A stretch of 64,000 nt of DNA from Multifurca ochricompacta (lineage: Eukaryota > Basidiomycota > Agaricomycetes > Russulales > Russulaceae), in contig WTXG01000095.1 in NCBI GenBank assembly GCA_022496185.1, positions 62,001 to 126,000 of the forward strand, read 5' to 3'. This document shows, piece after piece, positions 1 through 12,000 of this stretch (position 1 is the first letter of the stretch; every line of letters begins with the position of its first letter). The position numbers were made by a program, and so were the translations under genes. The notes beneath the pieces are model-generated. The model saw only the letters and a program-made list of their open reading frames with translations, made no database searches and was not told where the DNA came from.

Positions 1-132
1 GCACGCAAGCCCGTGGCCCTCAACCACAATATAAAGTAAGACCTACCTGCCGCAGTGCGGCGTCTGAGCCTTTTTTCGTTTTTCTTTTTTTGTTTTCCAT
101 AATTTCCCATTCTTCTTCCCCTTTGCCACGCG

Positions 133-819
133 ATGCGTGTTTCTGCCCACCGCCTCGGTCAGCTCGTCCAACAATTCCTCTCAGTAAAACCTGCCACCGT
201 TCTTGTGCATACCGACATGTTCGCGGCTTTGCGTCGTCGGAGACACCACGATTCGTTCAGCACTCGTACAGTCTTGGATTCCCCAATCAGCATCGGACCC
301 GACTGTGACTCCAAGTTCGACGTCGAAACCGAGACAGTTCCGGATGACAGGACGCTCGTAGAGTCCAGAAGGGCTTCGACACTCCCAGATGAGTCGGATT
401 CTATATCGCTCAGCGACCCGTATGTGGACAAAATATGCCTCAAGACAACCCAATATGCCACAACCTGTCCACTCATGTCTTCCGAGCTACCTGTCAAGCA
501 GGCGTTGCTATCCATCATCTATCCTCTTCCCACCTCCGAGGACCTCCTCGCTCATGAGCCAACTCTACCGCCGCCGACAGTAGACACACCCTCAATAACT
601 CCGCCATTATGTATTTCTCGAGCGCTATCCCCTCCTCCCACGCATTACAAGCGGAGACGCGCATGCATTATTTCAAGCGAGGATCACAATCCCGGTCTAG
701 ACCCGATGTCTGTCAAACATGCCCATTTACCTCCTCCCAATAATATTGAATCTGATAATCATGGCCTCACGTGTAAGATACATATCGATCCATGTAGTCC
801 TATACGATTTCCCTTCTGA
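133..819 (+). CDS. hypothetical protein, single-exon ORF (228 aa)
   Basis: I do not recognise this protein. It is an uninterrupted ATG-initiated frame of 228 codons ending in TGA. The product has no obvious signal peptide or membrane span. It is rich in Pro, Ser and Thr, especially in the second half (short PPP runs near residues 145-150 and 165-170), and has one basic cluster (KRRRA near residue 176) that could act as a nuclear signal. A TATA-like stretch (ATATAAAG) lies about 100 bp upstream. The ATG at 133 is the first in frame. Low-complexity composition and the lack of any recognised fold make this a weak call. It may be a lineage-specific disordered protein or a chance ORF, since overlapping frames on both strands are also open for over 270 bp. 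Confidence 0.35.
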   Translation: MRVSAHRLGQLVQQFLSVKPATVLVHTDMFAALRRRRHHDSFSTRTVLDSPISIGPDCDSKFDVETETVPDDRTLVESRRASTLPDESDSISLSDPYVDKICLKTTQYATTCPLMSSELPVKQALLSIIYPLPTSEDLLAHEPTLPPPTVDTPSITPPLCISRALSPPPTHYKRRRACIISSEDHNPGLDPMSVKHAHLPPPNNIESDNHGLTCKIHIDPCSPIRFPF

Positions 820-3800
820 CTTATTTCTGCTTCTGAACCCATAACTTACTCTCACGATCACGCGCTTATTAATTAGACCCCAGTACCGATATAATTGCTT
901 ATAATGTATTATCTATCTATGCTTTTTACAGTACATGCTCTCTTAATAGGAATCGTATCCTTTTTCTTTTTTTTTTGGGAAGCGCGCGCGTGAAAGAGTA
1001 TCTTCATTCACATCTCGTGCTTTTCATTTGCAGGTGTTCTCTCGGAGATATGTAGATGCAATTTACAGGCAGGTCGATTCTGGTGCTGCACCTTTGTAGT
1101 CATCACCTGTCGGTGTGGTCCGTGAAAAAGAAACAGACATTGCTGCTGGAAATGAAAAAAATTCAAGAAGCGTCGTATCCATTCAATGGGGGATCAGGAT
1201 ATATACCAAAAGGAGTCCTGCCCATTCGCATGTGGTGATCGGAGCAACGTGTCGAGCCTGAGTGAGCAAGAGTCTAAAAAAACTAAGCTACACAATAGAG
1301 CCAATTTCGCGGCGCACCTCCTGTCCCAAGGGAGTCACAACACATTGGACAGGAGGGAATGAAGGGGAGGAGGGGGAGCTCTTTTGATGAACCACCACTA
1401 CCACCTAGGACAAGGATCCCATCCGGTCCCCGCGCTGCTGGGTTCGGCCCAACGAACACGAGCGCACTAAAACTTCCTGCTTAATCGTCTAGTCGGGACA
1501 TTAAAGTACCGCATCACATTCCCCCTACCTCCGCTCACATCGGCCAACAGCCATTTCGGAGAGAATTCATAGTTTTTATAATAAACGCCCGAAATGAGAA
1601 AACAAAATAAAAACAAGGCGAGGGCGGCGGGGGGGGGGGGGAGGATCATACACACATGCGAGATAATTATTACCCTGCACACGTTTGGCTCACCTCGATA
1701 CTTAAGTGGAGTGAGAGTGGTGGAGAGTGGAGAGGGAGCGAGCAGGCATCGTTCTTGATCTCCCAAATAAGCATCATAGCACTAATGGACAAGTGCAACC
1801 ATTTCGGTGAGCACGTACATCACGGAAAACACGATGGAACGGGTAACCCCCCCTCTACGGGTACCACCACATTTTTCCTGACCTGGAAAGCATCGCGTCA
1901 CTTTCGAGGATTCTTAAGCGTGACCTCGTAGATCAAGCCATCAGAAAATAAAAAAAGAAAAACGTCGTCAAAGAAAGAAAAAAAAAAGTGATCGGCCGGC
2001 TCTCTGACATATACGTCTCGGGAATGCCCTTGTTACGGCGCGGCGGAAAAATTCGCTAAACCGAAAGTAAAAAAAAAAAGCATCAATTCAGCGAAAACAA
2101 AAACATGAGCTACTTCAAGAAGTGTGTAATCGGAGCTTTGCGGAGACAAAAAGCTAGAGACGTACGTACTGGAAACACCCGGTTCAAAATTGAGCGAGCT
2201 CCTTCACTTCACGTAAGCAAGGGCAAGGTGGGGGGGAGTCAGCAAGGCCCGCCTTCCGCAACCCTCCCTTCCTCAGTGCTGTCACGAAATGGAAAAGCAA
2301 AGGTATGCTTAATTGAGCTTGGCATGAAGTGCAAAAAAAGGGGGGGCCGAGTACGTATCCCGTGTCTTAGCTGATGTGTTGTTCTCTACACAGCCATTGT
2401 TCGTCGTTCGTATAAGGCCGTATTCCGGTCAGGGTTGGGGCTCCGAGGCAAGTGCCCGAGCATCCTAAGTGATATGGTATGGGGGGGAGCATGACCAAAA
2501 CCCTAGACATTTGATGAGTCAACACGAGGTACTCCCTCCGAGGGGAGGGGCAGGCGTCTAAATAGCGGGTCGATCAAGAGATCTCATTGAAGGGAAGAGG
2601 TGCGAGACGTGAGAAGCGCTTGGGTCAAGGCTGATGGAGCTAACATCTCTGTACTAGATCTGTATGCTCCCGGACATTAGCGAACCCGAAACGAGAAACA
2701 ATGGGCTCTGTGATGATTGAGCTAGCGAGTTATCCCTGAGTATTACGACACCGCGATCATCGCTCGCAGTTGGTCCGGACTTGCAGCGTCCGGTTGGCAC
2801 GTGACTTAGAGCGATAGGCGACGACAAAACAACGACGAGCGAGATATCCCCAGGGAAATTATGTCATTAAGCAACCAGGCAAGCTCTTCTGTATGTGTGA
2901 TAGATAGATAGTCAGTAAGAATTACTGTGGTCCAGTCATCGATTACCTCTCCTTACCTCATCCCTTCATATTATTATGATCAACTACAGATGATTATTAT
3001 AACCGTCTTCCTTGATGAAGAGGTTTTTTACATGAAAGATCTGCAACTTGGGCCGACAGCTCTTGGCGTTTTGCTGATGTTCCAGCAGCTAAAATAATCT
3101 GGCCTGGTGCGCGCTAACCACCAAGCACACCTGGGAGTAGGGAGCGTGAAGGGGGTGGAGGACGATTTTAAAGGCTGATAAAGGGCAGCACTGATGTGTA
3201 CACGGTTGTCCTGGCCTTACTCAATTCTTCGTGAAAAAGGAGTGTAAAGTAGTCGTAGTCGAGAGACATAATCGATCATAAGACTTACAGTAGGCCACAG
3301 TAGGCCAAGGTTGGTGGTTGGGCAAACCACGTGTCACGTGTCTACGGACCACCCGTGAGAATGTCATTCCATCTTTGATTGACCATCCCTGCCGCCCCGC
3401 TAACCTCAAGCCCATGCCGGCAGTACAAATAACTAGCGTAATGGGGGCTGGAAGAGCAAGAGGTGGTGCAGATTTATTAGAGATGTGATTGCAGGGGGAA
3501 TTGGATGATATGCCGTGCCTCATGGGGTTCTGCACCAAAAAAAAAAGAGAAAGTGGCCGGTTCGGATTCGGAGGATGTAGTCAACCGGTCGTAGCAGTGG
3601 ATCAAGTCCACGAATCTCAGCCTGTCGAGAAGAAAAGAAATGGGAGCGCTGGATCAGATAGAAGGGGCCTGTTGCAGTGCAGAAGTATGTGATTGTAGGT
3701 AAACGGTTTCACAACTCGCTCTTCCAGATGATCGAAAGATACGAAATTAGGTACATGCAAGTTGTGTATATCAGCACCCTATCTCTGGAATCCCCCGTGG

Positions 3801-4017
3801 GACGCATAGTGCCTACATCGTATCCGTGAACTTTCTTACCTTCCGAGCCGCGAAGTTCGATATGTGAAAGCACGAGATAGATGTGGAGAGGCTACCACGG
3901 CAATGACAATAACGCAATAGGATAGGCGCTTGAAACGGAATGGGCCCATACACAGCGCCCGTCTAACTTATCTAAGTCATGTCGATGGTGGCACCAGCTC
4001 GATTTTGTTACTAGGAA
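820..4017. other. no gene recognised
   Basis: This stretch holds only short ORFs on both strands with no recognisable protein features. It contains homopolymer tracts (for example a G-run near 1629-1641 and an A-run near 2069) and purine-rich patches. I see no tRNA fold, no transposon termini and no conserved coding pattern. Confidence 0.5.
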
Positions 4018-5281
4018 ATCCTTCATTGCTGTCAAGACACCTACTCTCGGCCCTCGCGCAGCGGTGATCTATATGACCATGAAAGTGCTCGCCTGTATGT
4101 CTCGAACCAGACCGTTTCTGATTCTTGAAGGATGACAAGTAAGCGATCATCGTTTTTGGATTGCCTCATGGAATCCAAATCACTCGATACCCAAGTCTAT
4201 ACCAGGACCGGATCCCGAACCAGGCATGGCCGCTTACACTCGTACAATTTTTGCATGCCCTTTTATGTATCAGGGTTTTTATCTAATCAGCTTTGTCTGG
4301 GAGAAATGCAAAATATTAAACCCAGCCCGTGACATTCCCCGTGTCATTCATTATAGCATGTCCCTAGTCGCGGGTATACATACCTCACTCGTTCCATCTA
4401 TTCGTAAAAAGGCCTAATTTGTCTCCAGGTACTCTTCTTTTTCATCAACTGCGCGTATTTCTCTGTCTTGATTTAGTATGTGTATCATTCAACAAGAGCA
4501 GTTCCTCCATGTTGACAATCCTAGGAAACAATCGCACGTCGAAACACCGTCGCCTTGGATTTTGGTTGGGCGTTGTTCGGCGCTCCTGGAGGGACCTGCT
4601 TTGCCCTAGTGGTTGCCATTTCCTGCTTGGGCTCACTCACTTCTTCGCTTTTTGCATCCGCGCGACTGGTCTACTCAGCGGCACGATCAGGACAACTTCC
4701 GGCTTATTTTGGGGTTTTAAAATTCACAACGCGGGACACCCGTGTGTGCAGTATCCCAACAAGCAATCCTCGTGGTTTCGTTCATATTATTGGGTGGAGG
4801 GTTTCATTCTGTTGTAAAACGAATGGTAGTTTTAGCGCTGCTTTTCTTTTTGCTCTCAGTGTTCGTTCTTTGTGATCCCGAGTGGCAGGTTCGTCCATGC
4901 TGATATTAAAACAGGCTTTTGCAGTGATCGTGCTACGATTTCGAGAACCAGAACTTCCTAGGTGAGCATTGCTTTATGCAGTTCATCAGGACTTGACTCA
5001 TGTTTCATTTTTCATATACAAAGGCCATACAAGACATGGATCATCACACCCTTGACGTTTTCTTCGTTAGCATCATCCTCATCTTGGTCCCTCTACCGAA
5101 TGGTCTAGTGGTGGTGTTAGTACTTGATAGCCACTGCAAATATCTATCTATTCTCATGCACCGCGCTCTTGATGATGATGTACGGTACGTTGTCACTAGA
5201 ATTCTGGTTTACTACACGACGCGCAGCCGTCCCTCAATGATTGATGGGCATGATGACTACGGAAGCATGCAGGTCATATAA
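4018..5281 (+). pseudogene. 5'-truncated amino-acid permease pseudogene (APC/LAT family)
   Basis: This is a second, decayed copy of the permease gene at 7017-9006. Homology begins near 4020, in the middle of that gene's exon 5 (IAVKTP region), so everything encoding the first transmembrane segments is missing. It can be followed to the last exon near 5281, where VYY.TRSR can still be read. Intron positions match the intact copy. One segment, 4555-4730, is better preserved than in the other copy, reading WALFGAPGG then SLFASARLVYSAARSGQLPAYFGVL in a single frame. Elsewhere there are frameshifts and stops, and the exon 5 end has lost two bases at the donor (GCCTGTATG instead of GCCTTGGTATG). 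It is clearly non-functional. It most likely arose by segmental duplication rather than retroposition, because introns are retained. Confidence 0.8.
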
Positions 5282-7016
5282 ATTCGGCGGATGTCTTCCC
5301 CAACCTTGGGAAGATGTAGACGGAACCTAGAGAACAGCAAGTGAACCGTTTAACGTTAGATCTTGTTATGACGACGGGACTTCGAAAAGACGTAAGAGAT
5401 CACCAAGAAGAAATTTTCTTAAGAGAGCATACGAGAGACTTGGAAAGGAATTGTAGAGATGCTGCTGATTACAGGCTCAGATCCAGTGCTTATATACATG
5501 TGTAGAGATAGAGATATGATGACGCCCAGTATTTCAGTCTAGGGGCATGTCAAGTAAGGGTTGAAATATTAGTGGCCTTATAGTACTTTTTTTCAAGGGA
5601 TCCTGCCAAACGTTGGGTGATTGTCGTTTGAGTGCCAAGCATCTGTGGACAGCCTTGATAGTTTCATGTTTAACGCGCCTTTCTTTCCTTACAGTGAACA
5701 ATGGATGTGGGTTCTTCAGGTTCAATGTAGATTATCTTCTTTCTTTAGCAGGTAAATTGACTAAATACCTAGATAGCGATAAATAACTTGGCATGTCAAG
5801 GAGGGCTGCTGCTTATAAATTGCCTTGGTAGTTAGTGCCGCGAGAATACGAGCGTTCGTCCGGAGTGGAAGGCATAGACGTTAGAGACAAGCAAGAAAGA
5901 CCAGTTAAAAACGATAAGAATTAGAGGAAGACGCTAAGACGCTTGAGAACAGCGTAGATACTTAAAAAGGCTGGTGATTGCGGGGTTCAAAATCGAGGGT
6001 TTATATACATGAGCTAAGATGTGAAATACAGAGCGTTTCAGCCTAGTGGCTTTGGCGTGTGTGCAAGAGACACGTTCTTATGCTACAGCAGGGCAATGGT
6101 CGGGTGCTAGACGTCCGACACGGAGGCGTAGGTGGTGATGAGGGTGTGCTACTGGCGCGTTTGGTGTCGTTTCAGGTGGAGCACGTGTACCTTCCTGGCG
6201 ACACAGAGCTCGTTGGAAATATCATATCTTAGATTCCTGATGTAGATCAATTCTAGACACATATACACCAGACCCAACTGGCCTTGTTTTTTTTCTTCTT
6301 ATAGGATGTAGTAGAGGACTATGGCTCTCGTTCATCGCCGGCTCAGAGGGAACCGATAGCGTGGTCAAGCTGTCCATTTTGCTAGACTTGGAATCCATCT
6401 ATGTGAGGCATAGAGAGACATGTTGGAATCAATTAGGTTCGAGCAAAAAGACTCATGGATTTAGGATGGTGATTCGGCAAGCAAGAAGATTCAATTCTTA
6501 TATAGCGATTTACCGATACTGTCCTGTCCACGTCATCCGAGTCATCGTCGAGCGGAAGGAAGCATAAAATGAAGACTTTCGGCGGGGGGATAATACGAGA
6601 TGGGGTCATGATACCTTGGTTCCGTTTCAGTTCCCATTAATCTGGTTGCTACCCGTCCAGTTTTGATTGAACTCGTGTGGGCCATACTTCCTGCCTCACC
6701 GGAGTTGTTGTTGACTTGTTGACCACTTCCTGCCCCCGTGCCCGGCCATCATATTATTACTCATCTCGGGTGTAATTACATAATTTATTTCCTCGCCGGA
6801 CGCATGGGCTCTCAAGCACCTTAGCCGCAGTCTCCTTTTGCGATCCTCCGTGGGCCCTACATCACCCTGATGAGCTTTTTAAGGTCTTCGCTACGATTTT
6901 GCAATAATGGTGATGGAGTGAACGCCAACAGGCCAGGCGCTTGGCGCCTGAAGCTCACACACGTGTATAATGGCGTGCTCGAACAGCACCTATCTTTCTT
7001 CCTCCAAGCCATATCG
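5282..7016. other. intergenic, diverged internal duplication, no gene
   Basis: Two stretches (about 5340-5570 and 5880-6070) look like diverged copies of one unit. Both run through a purine-rich segment, a TATATACATG box (near 5494 and 6003) and a TTTCAGxCTAG box (near 5531 and 6038). On the minus strand the box reads CATGTATATAAG, resembling a TATA promoter. They may be old LTR or promoter relics. No protein-coding frame is convincing. The interval just before 7017 would hold the permease promoter. Confidence 0.4.
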
Positions 7017-9006
7017 ATGGTAAATGCAGTTGTTCTGGAAGACCCCTCCACTGCAGCAGGGGAGCGACGACTGAGTCTCTTGAATGGTGGGAACCCTCTC
7101 TAGGAATATCACAAACACATCTTTTTACTCTAGTTTCTTCTTAAGGGATCGCCCTGATGATCGGTACCCAGGTGAAGCAGCCTCCCTTTCATTTACGCAA
7201 ACACCCGTTGAAACTTTGGGTGCAGATTGGTTCGGGAATCTTGTAACTGCTTCCTTGTATGTAGCCACACGACCTACCCCCTTACTGCTGTTCCAGCGCA
7301 TCTCCTGGTATTGTTGTCGCCTCCACAAAAAGCTCCAGTAGCAGTGTTGCAGTCTGGTTCATTGCAGCCCTTATAGCTTGGACCGGCGCGAGTAGTTTTG
7401 CCGAGCTCGGCGCTGCACTACCTCAGAATGGCGGTCCTCGGGTATTCCTTGGCTATACTTATGGCCCCCTCATGTCCTTCCTCTACTCCTGGATATCCAT
7501 CTTCCTTATCTTTCCAGGTATCAGGATAGTACAGTTGTGCTCTGACGTTCGCGTGACGTCCTTTGTTAGGTTCTCAAGCGGCTACGTCACTTGTCTTTGC
7601 AGAGTATGTAAACAGGGTTCTCTGGAATGCCACTCGCGGCGATGACCTTCCATCTCTCCTCATACCGGAATCGGTCATACAAGTAACTGCAATTTTCGTG
7701 ATCGTCTTGGCAGCTTTTATTGCTGTCAAGACACCTGCTCTCGGCCCTCGCGTCGCGGTGATCTATATGACCATGAAAGTGCTCGCCTTGGTATGTCTCG
7801 AACCGCAGACCATTTCTGATTCTTGAACGACGAAAAGTTAGCGATCATTGTTTTTGGATTGCTTCATGGAATCCTAAACCACTCGATACCTAAGTCTATA
7901 CCAGGTCCAGATCCCGAATCAGGCGTGGTCGCTTACACTCGTGCAATTTTTGCATGCCTTTTTGCGTATCAGGGTTTCCACGCATTCAGCTTTGTCTGTG
8001 GAGAAATGCAAAACCCAGGTCGTGATATCGCCCGTTCCATTAATTATAGCATGTCCTTTGTAACGGTAAAAAATTATTTTATTTACCATTTCTTAACTTC
8101 CTGATTTGTCTCTCCAGGTACTCTTTTCTTTCGTCAACTGCGCGTATTTTTCCGTGCTTGATCCAGTATGTGTATAATTCAACAAGGCAGTTCCTCCATG
8201 TTGATAATCCTAGGAAATAATCGCACGTCGAAACACCGTCGCCTTGGATTTTGGTTGGGCGTGTTCGGCGCTCCTGGAGGGACCTGCTTTGCCTAGTGGT
8301 TGCCATTTCCTGCTTGGGCTCACTCAATTCTTCGCTTTTTGCATCTGCACGGCTGGTCTACTCAGCGGCACGATCAGGACAACTCCCGGCCTATTTTGGG
8401 GTTTTGGATTCACAACGTGGGACGCCTGTGCGTGCGGTATCCCAACAAGCAATCCTCTCAATTTCAATCATACTATTGGGTGGAGGCTTCCGTTCTATCA
8501 TAGGCCTATCAGTAGTTGCGGGTTTCACCTTTTTTTTTCTTACCGTCCGTTTCTTCGTGGTTTATTCGCTCAGCAAGTTTTTGTCTCTGCTAAATCCCTC
8601 CCTGACAGGCATTGGCAGTAATAGTACTACGATTCCGAGAACCGGAACTCGTTCGGTGGGTCTCACTTTATGCGGTTTCATCAGCTCCTCTTGGGCTCAT
8701 GTTTCATGTACGAAAGGCCGTACAAGACGTGGATTTTCACACCCCTGAGTTTTTGCTTCGTTTGCGTTGCCCTAATCTTCATCCGAGCGATCGGATCGCC
8801 GCGCGACATGTTGATCATTGTCGGTATGTGCCCCTGGGTTTGCTACCTACAAAACCAAAATTCTGAGTGATTGATTTGTAGCGTACGTTGTGGCAGGAGT
8901 TCCGGTTTACTACTTGACACGCAGTCGCGTGTTAATTATGAATGGGCAGGAGGACTACGGGAGCACTCGGATAGACACGAGCGTGGGTTCTCCACAATCA
9001 ACGTAG
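7017..9006 (+). CDS. amino-acid permease, APC superfamily LAT/MUP1 type; two frameshifts
   Basis: Membrane transporter importing amino acids (MUP1-like permeases take up methionine; substrate here is inferred only). I can build an 11-exon model: 7017-7086, 7146-7171, 7226-7242, 7297-7517, 7570-7790, 7838-8059, 8118-8165, 8214-8544, 8609-8655, 8717-8823, 8882-9006, all GT-AG introns of 47-64 bp with consistent phases, about 478 aa. Family hallmarks are present: LLNGIALMIGTQIGSGIF (first helix with its GSG break), AWTGASSFAELGAALP, PYKTWIFTP and a C-terminal VAGVPVYYLTRSR. The ATG at 7017 gives a short N-terminal tail of about 21 residues before LSLLNG. Exon 8 has two single-base deletions, near 8262 (GCGTG where the relic copy has GCGTTG) and near 8292 (GCCTAG where the relic has GCCCTAG). 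As read, the gene is broken, but these may be consensus errors. Confidence 0.8.
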
Positions 9007-12000
9007 ATACACTTTCATTTGCGACAAACCAACTACTAGATGATGCCCTAGAATGGAATAAACGACTCCGTATCGATAGCCAAGAACGGGACTGGCTGTG
9101 TTATGAAGCGCGCTTGATGTTTATTTAGCACTCTTGAATATGACTCTCAATAGACGCAAACGAAACACTGCGGCCACATGGCGCAATGGAAGGAAGGTTC
9201 ATCTCATCTGTTTTGTTATTTTTAGCGTGGGTTTAGAGGGAGCGACATGGCCCCGTCCGGGAGTGAGAATCATGCGCTGATGCTGTAGTTTAGTATGAGC
9301 GCGACGACTATTTACGACGTGTGATGTTGATGGTGGCGACAGTGTTGATGATGGTGCCGGTTGTGGCGCTCGTACTAACACGCCACCTACGTTTAGGCTT
9401 GTTCCTCGCCCAATATGGTAGCGCAGGAACGGACGCTCAGTAGATTGCTTTCTAAAACTATACTACTGCCTAACAGGCATTTCAATACATTTTTAGAAAG
9501 CTCACACGGTTGCTCCCGGTTTCGGCGCATAGAAAGACTCGCGCGGGATCACACAAGCAACTACCAGTACTTAGTATATGGCCACGGGGGGGGGGGGGGG
9601 GGGATTAATTTACAGGAAATAAAAAAAAAGGAAAACAAGTCCAGTCATCAACCACCGACAAGTAAGCCCTGAGGCATTAGTAATAGATGGAGAGAGGGAG
9701 CTGAAGGTGACTCTCTGTACAATCCGTGACTTTTGCCCGGGCGGCTTGCCCGCGACCAACTCAAGCGCTGATATGCTCCAAGAAAAATAATAATACCAGT
9801 AACCGCACTTCAGCTTTATACATACCGCGCCGGTGTAATACTAAGCAGCCCCCTCAAAACTAAACGGGAGGATACATTACTCAAATTTCCACGCTCCACT
9901 CGCACACGATGCCGGCAACCCTCAATGCCGGGAGGAGTTCTGTCGGGGAAAGAAAAAAAAAAAAGGAAGTGTAGATACGTATGCATAAAGGAAGCTACGC
10001 TAAGTAGAGTTTCGAGTTTTTTTTACTGCCACTGTTATTACAAGACCCACGTTAATGTATTCGAAAAAAAAAAAAGAAGAGAAGAGAAGAGAGAGAGAGA
10101 GAGAAAAGAAAAAAAAAAAGGCGCATGGCACTCCTCCAGAACGAGTGTTTTAGTGATTAATTCACATCTTACGCAGAAAAAATAGGAAAAAAAAATCTCA
10201 TAACCATATGATTGCGAAAAGTAAGAAGCGCCGTCTAGAAACTTCTCTTCCTGCAGGAAAACAAAGAAAAAAAGTCAATCGAGAGAAGGCCCTTTTTGTT
10301 AGCTTCTGATAAGGGCGGAGGCTTCTACGGGAACTCGTATTCACGTGGCCCGAATGACCAGCTCGGAAGGATGTCTTATCTTTGCACAAGGGATGGAGTG
10401 CGCCACGTTACGCGGGTGTATCACTCTCTCACACACCTTCTCTAATGTGGAAAGCTCTCCGGAACACCCCCACCCCCTCCCACATCTCCGGTGTGGCAAC
10501 ACGACATCATAGCAGGGTTGTTGTCGCAATTTTTGTTGTTGTTTTTGTTTTTTTAAATCACGCCCCAATGAAAAGATGGTCGATCTTATTTGAAGGAGTA
10601 GAAAGAAGAAGAAGAAAAAGTTGAGACAGATGCGGAGTGAGTGGTTTTGTACTGGTAGTAAGCTGTAAAGGTTTTGTGCGCGTGTGCTGTTGGTTCGTTA
10701 TATGCCGCTGGCATGATGTACTTGATATTAGCGCCGTGAAAAAGAAATAGATAGCGCGGCAACCGCCGTCTCTCCCCATTAAAGCTATGGAGCGGTGAGA
10801 AGAAAACTTAACTTGAAGAGCGCGATGAAGGGGGAGGGGAGGGGAGACAGTCAATTGCGCTCAAGATCCATATTACATGTGCTCATGGCCCCTACCAACT
10901 GAAGTGCGTGCCAACTGGGAAGAATAAAATCACTGGCACCACACCTGTATGTACATTAGAGAGAGAGGCTTCACATCACCTCCGGATTTTCATACATGAC
11001 AGGTAAGGCGGCGACGGGGTCGAACAGTTCGCCGTTACCGTTGTTTAGCTGTAGTGGTGCGGGGAATTTGTGTTTCAACCAAAAAAGGTGAAATGACAAC
11101 CACCCACTTCGCATCTAGTCCAGTCCGTGGTGAAGGAGTAATGTGAACGCGAATTTGCTTTTCTTTTTTTTTTTACAGAACGCCTAACGCACCCAATAAT
11201 AGTTCGTGTACTCATTTCTTTCCATGACAGTGTGTGGGTTTTCGAGGCACTCTCACCCACGCGCATGCACTGTACCTGAAACCCCTGGAGTGCCAGTGGT
11301 GCCAGTGGACCCCAGGATAGGTGGGATTTCGTCTTCAGTCCGTTCTTCGATGATGACTACTATTACTAGGGTAGGTGGAGAGGGATATCCTATCCCCTGC
11401 ACTATTGCAGCAGCAACTTTTTAAGCTCATGAAAAGGTAAAGAATAGCGGGTATCCTTTTTGATTGACTTTTTGGATTTCTCATCTGGTTATGCGTCGCC
11501 CTTGGATTTTTTATCGATGGTCAGGTCAAGTATATCAATTTTACCGGCGGGGAAGACCGTCTAATAGTTTGGCTCTGGCATTTTATATTACCTTTTTATG
11601 CATATATTACTTACCTGCGCGAGTCATGATGCTCATTGCTGTGTATGGCAGCTCCTTCCGTGGTATTTTTATCGCTCGCTTCCACAAAGTATCGTTTGGG
11701 CGGTGGTGGGCCTTCTCGTCATGGACTAACGACACCTGGCCATGTTTATTCATCCACTCGCTTCTTTCCTGTGTTTCTGGACGTGCATCTTCCTTATCAA
11801 CCACAGGCACGGGACCGCTCAGCTTCTTGTCAGGTCAACAAACCGACCAGAAAGAAACTCTCCACCTGATTCGCCGACTCGGGAAAGGGAGTCTCAATCT
11901 TATCTTCTCTGTGTGTGTGCCGAGTTATGATGGTCATTGTTGTCCATTCTTTTTTTGGAAAATGAGACACATGGTCACGGTGACGACTTTTATTGATTTA

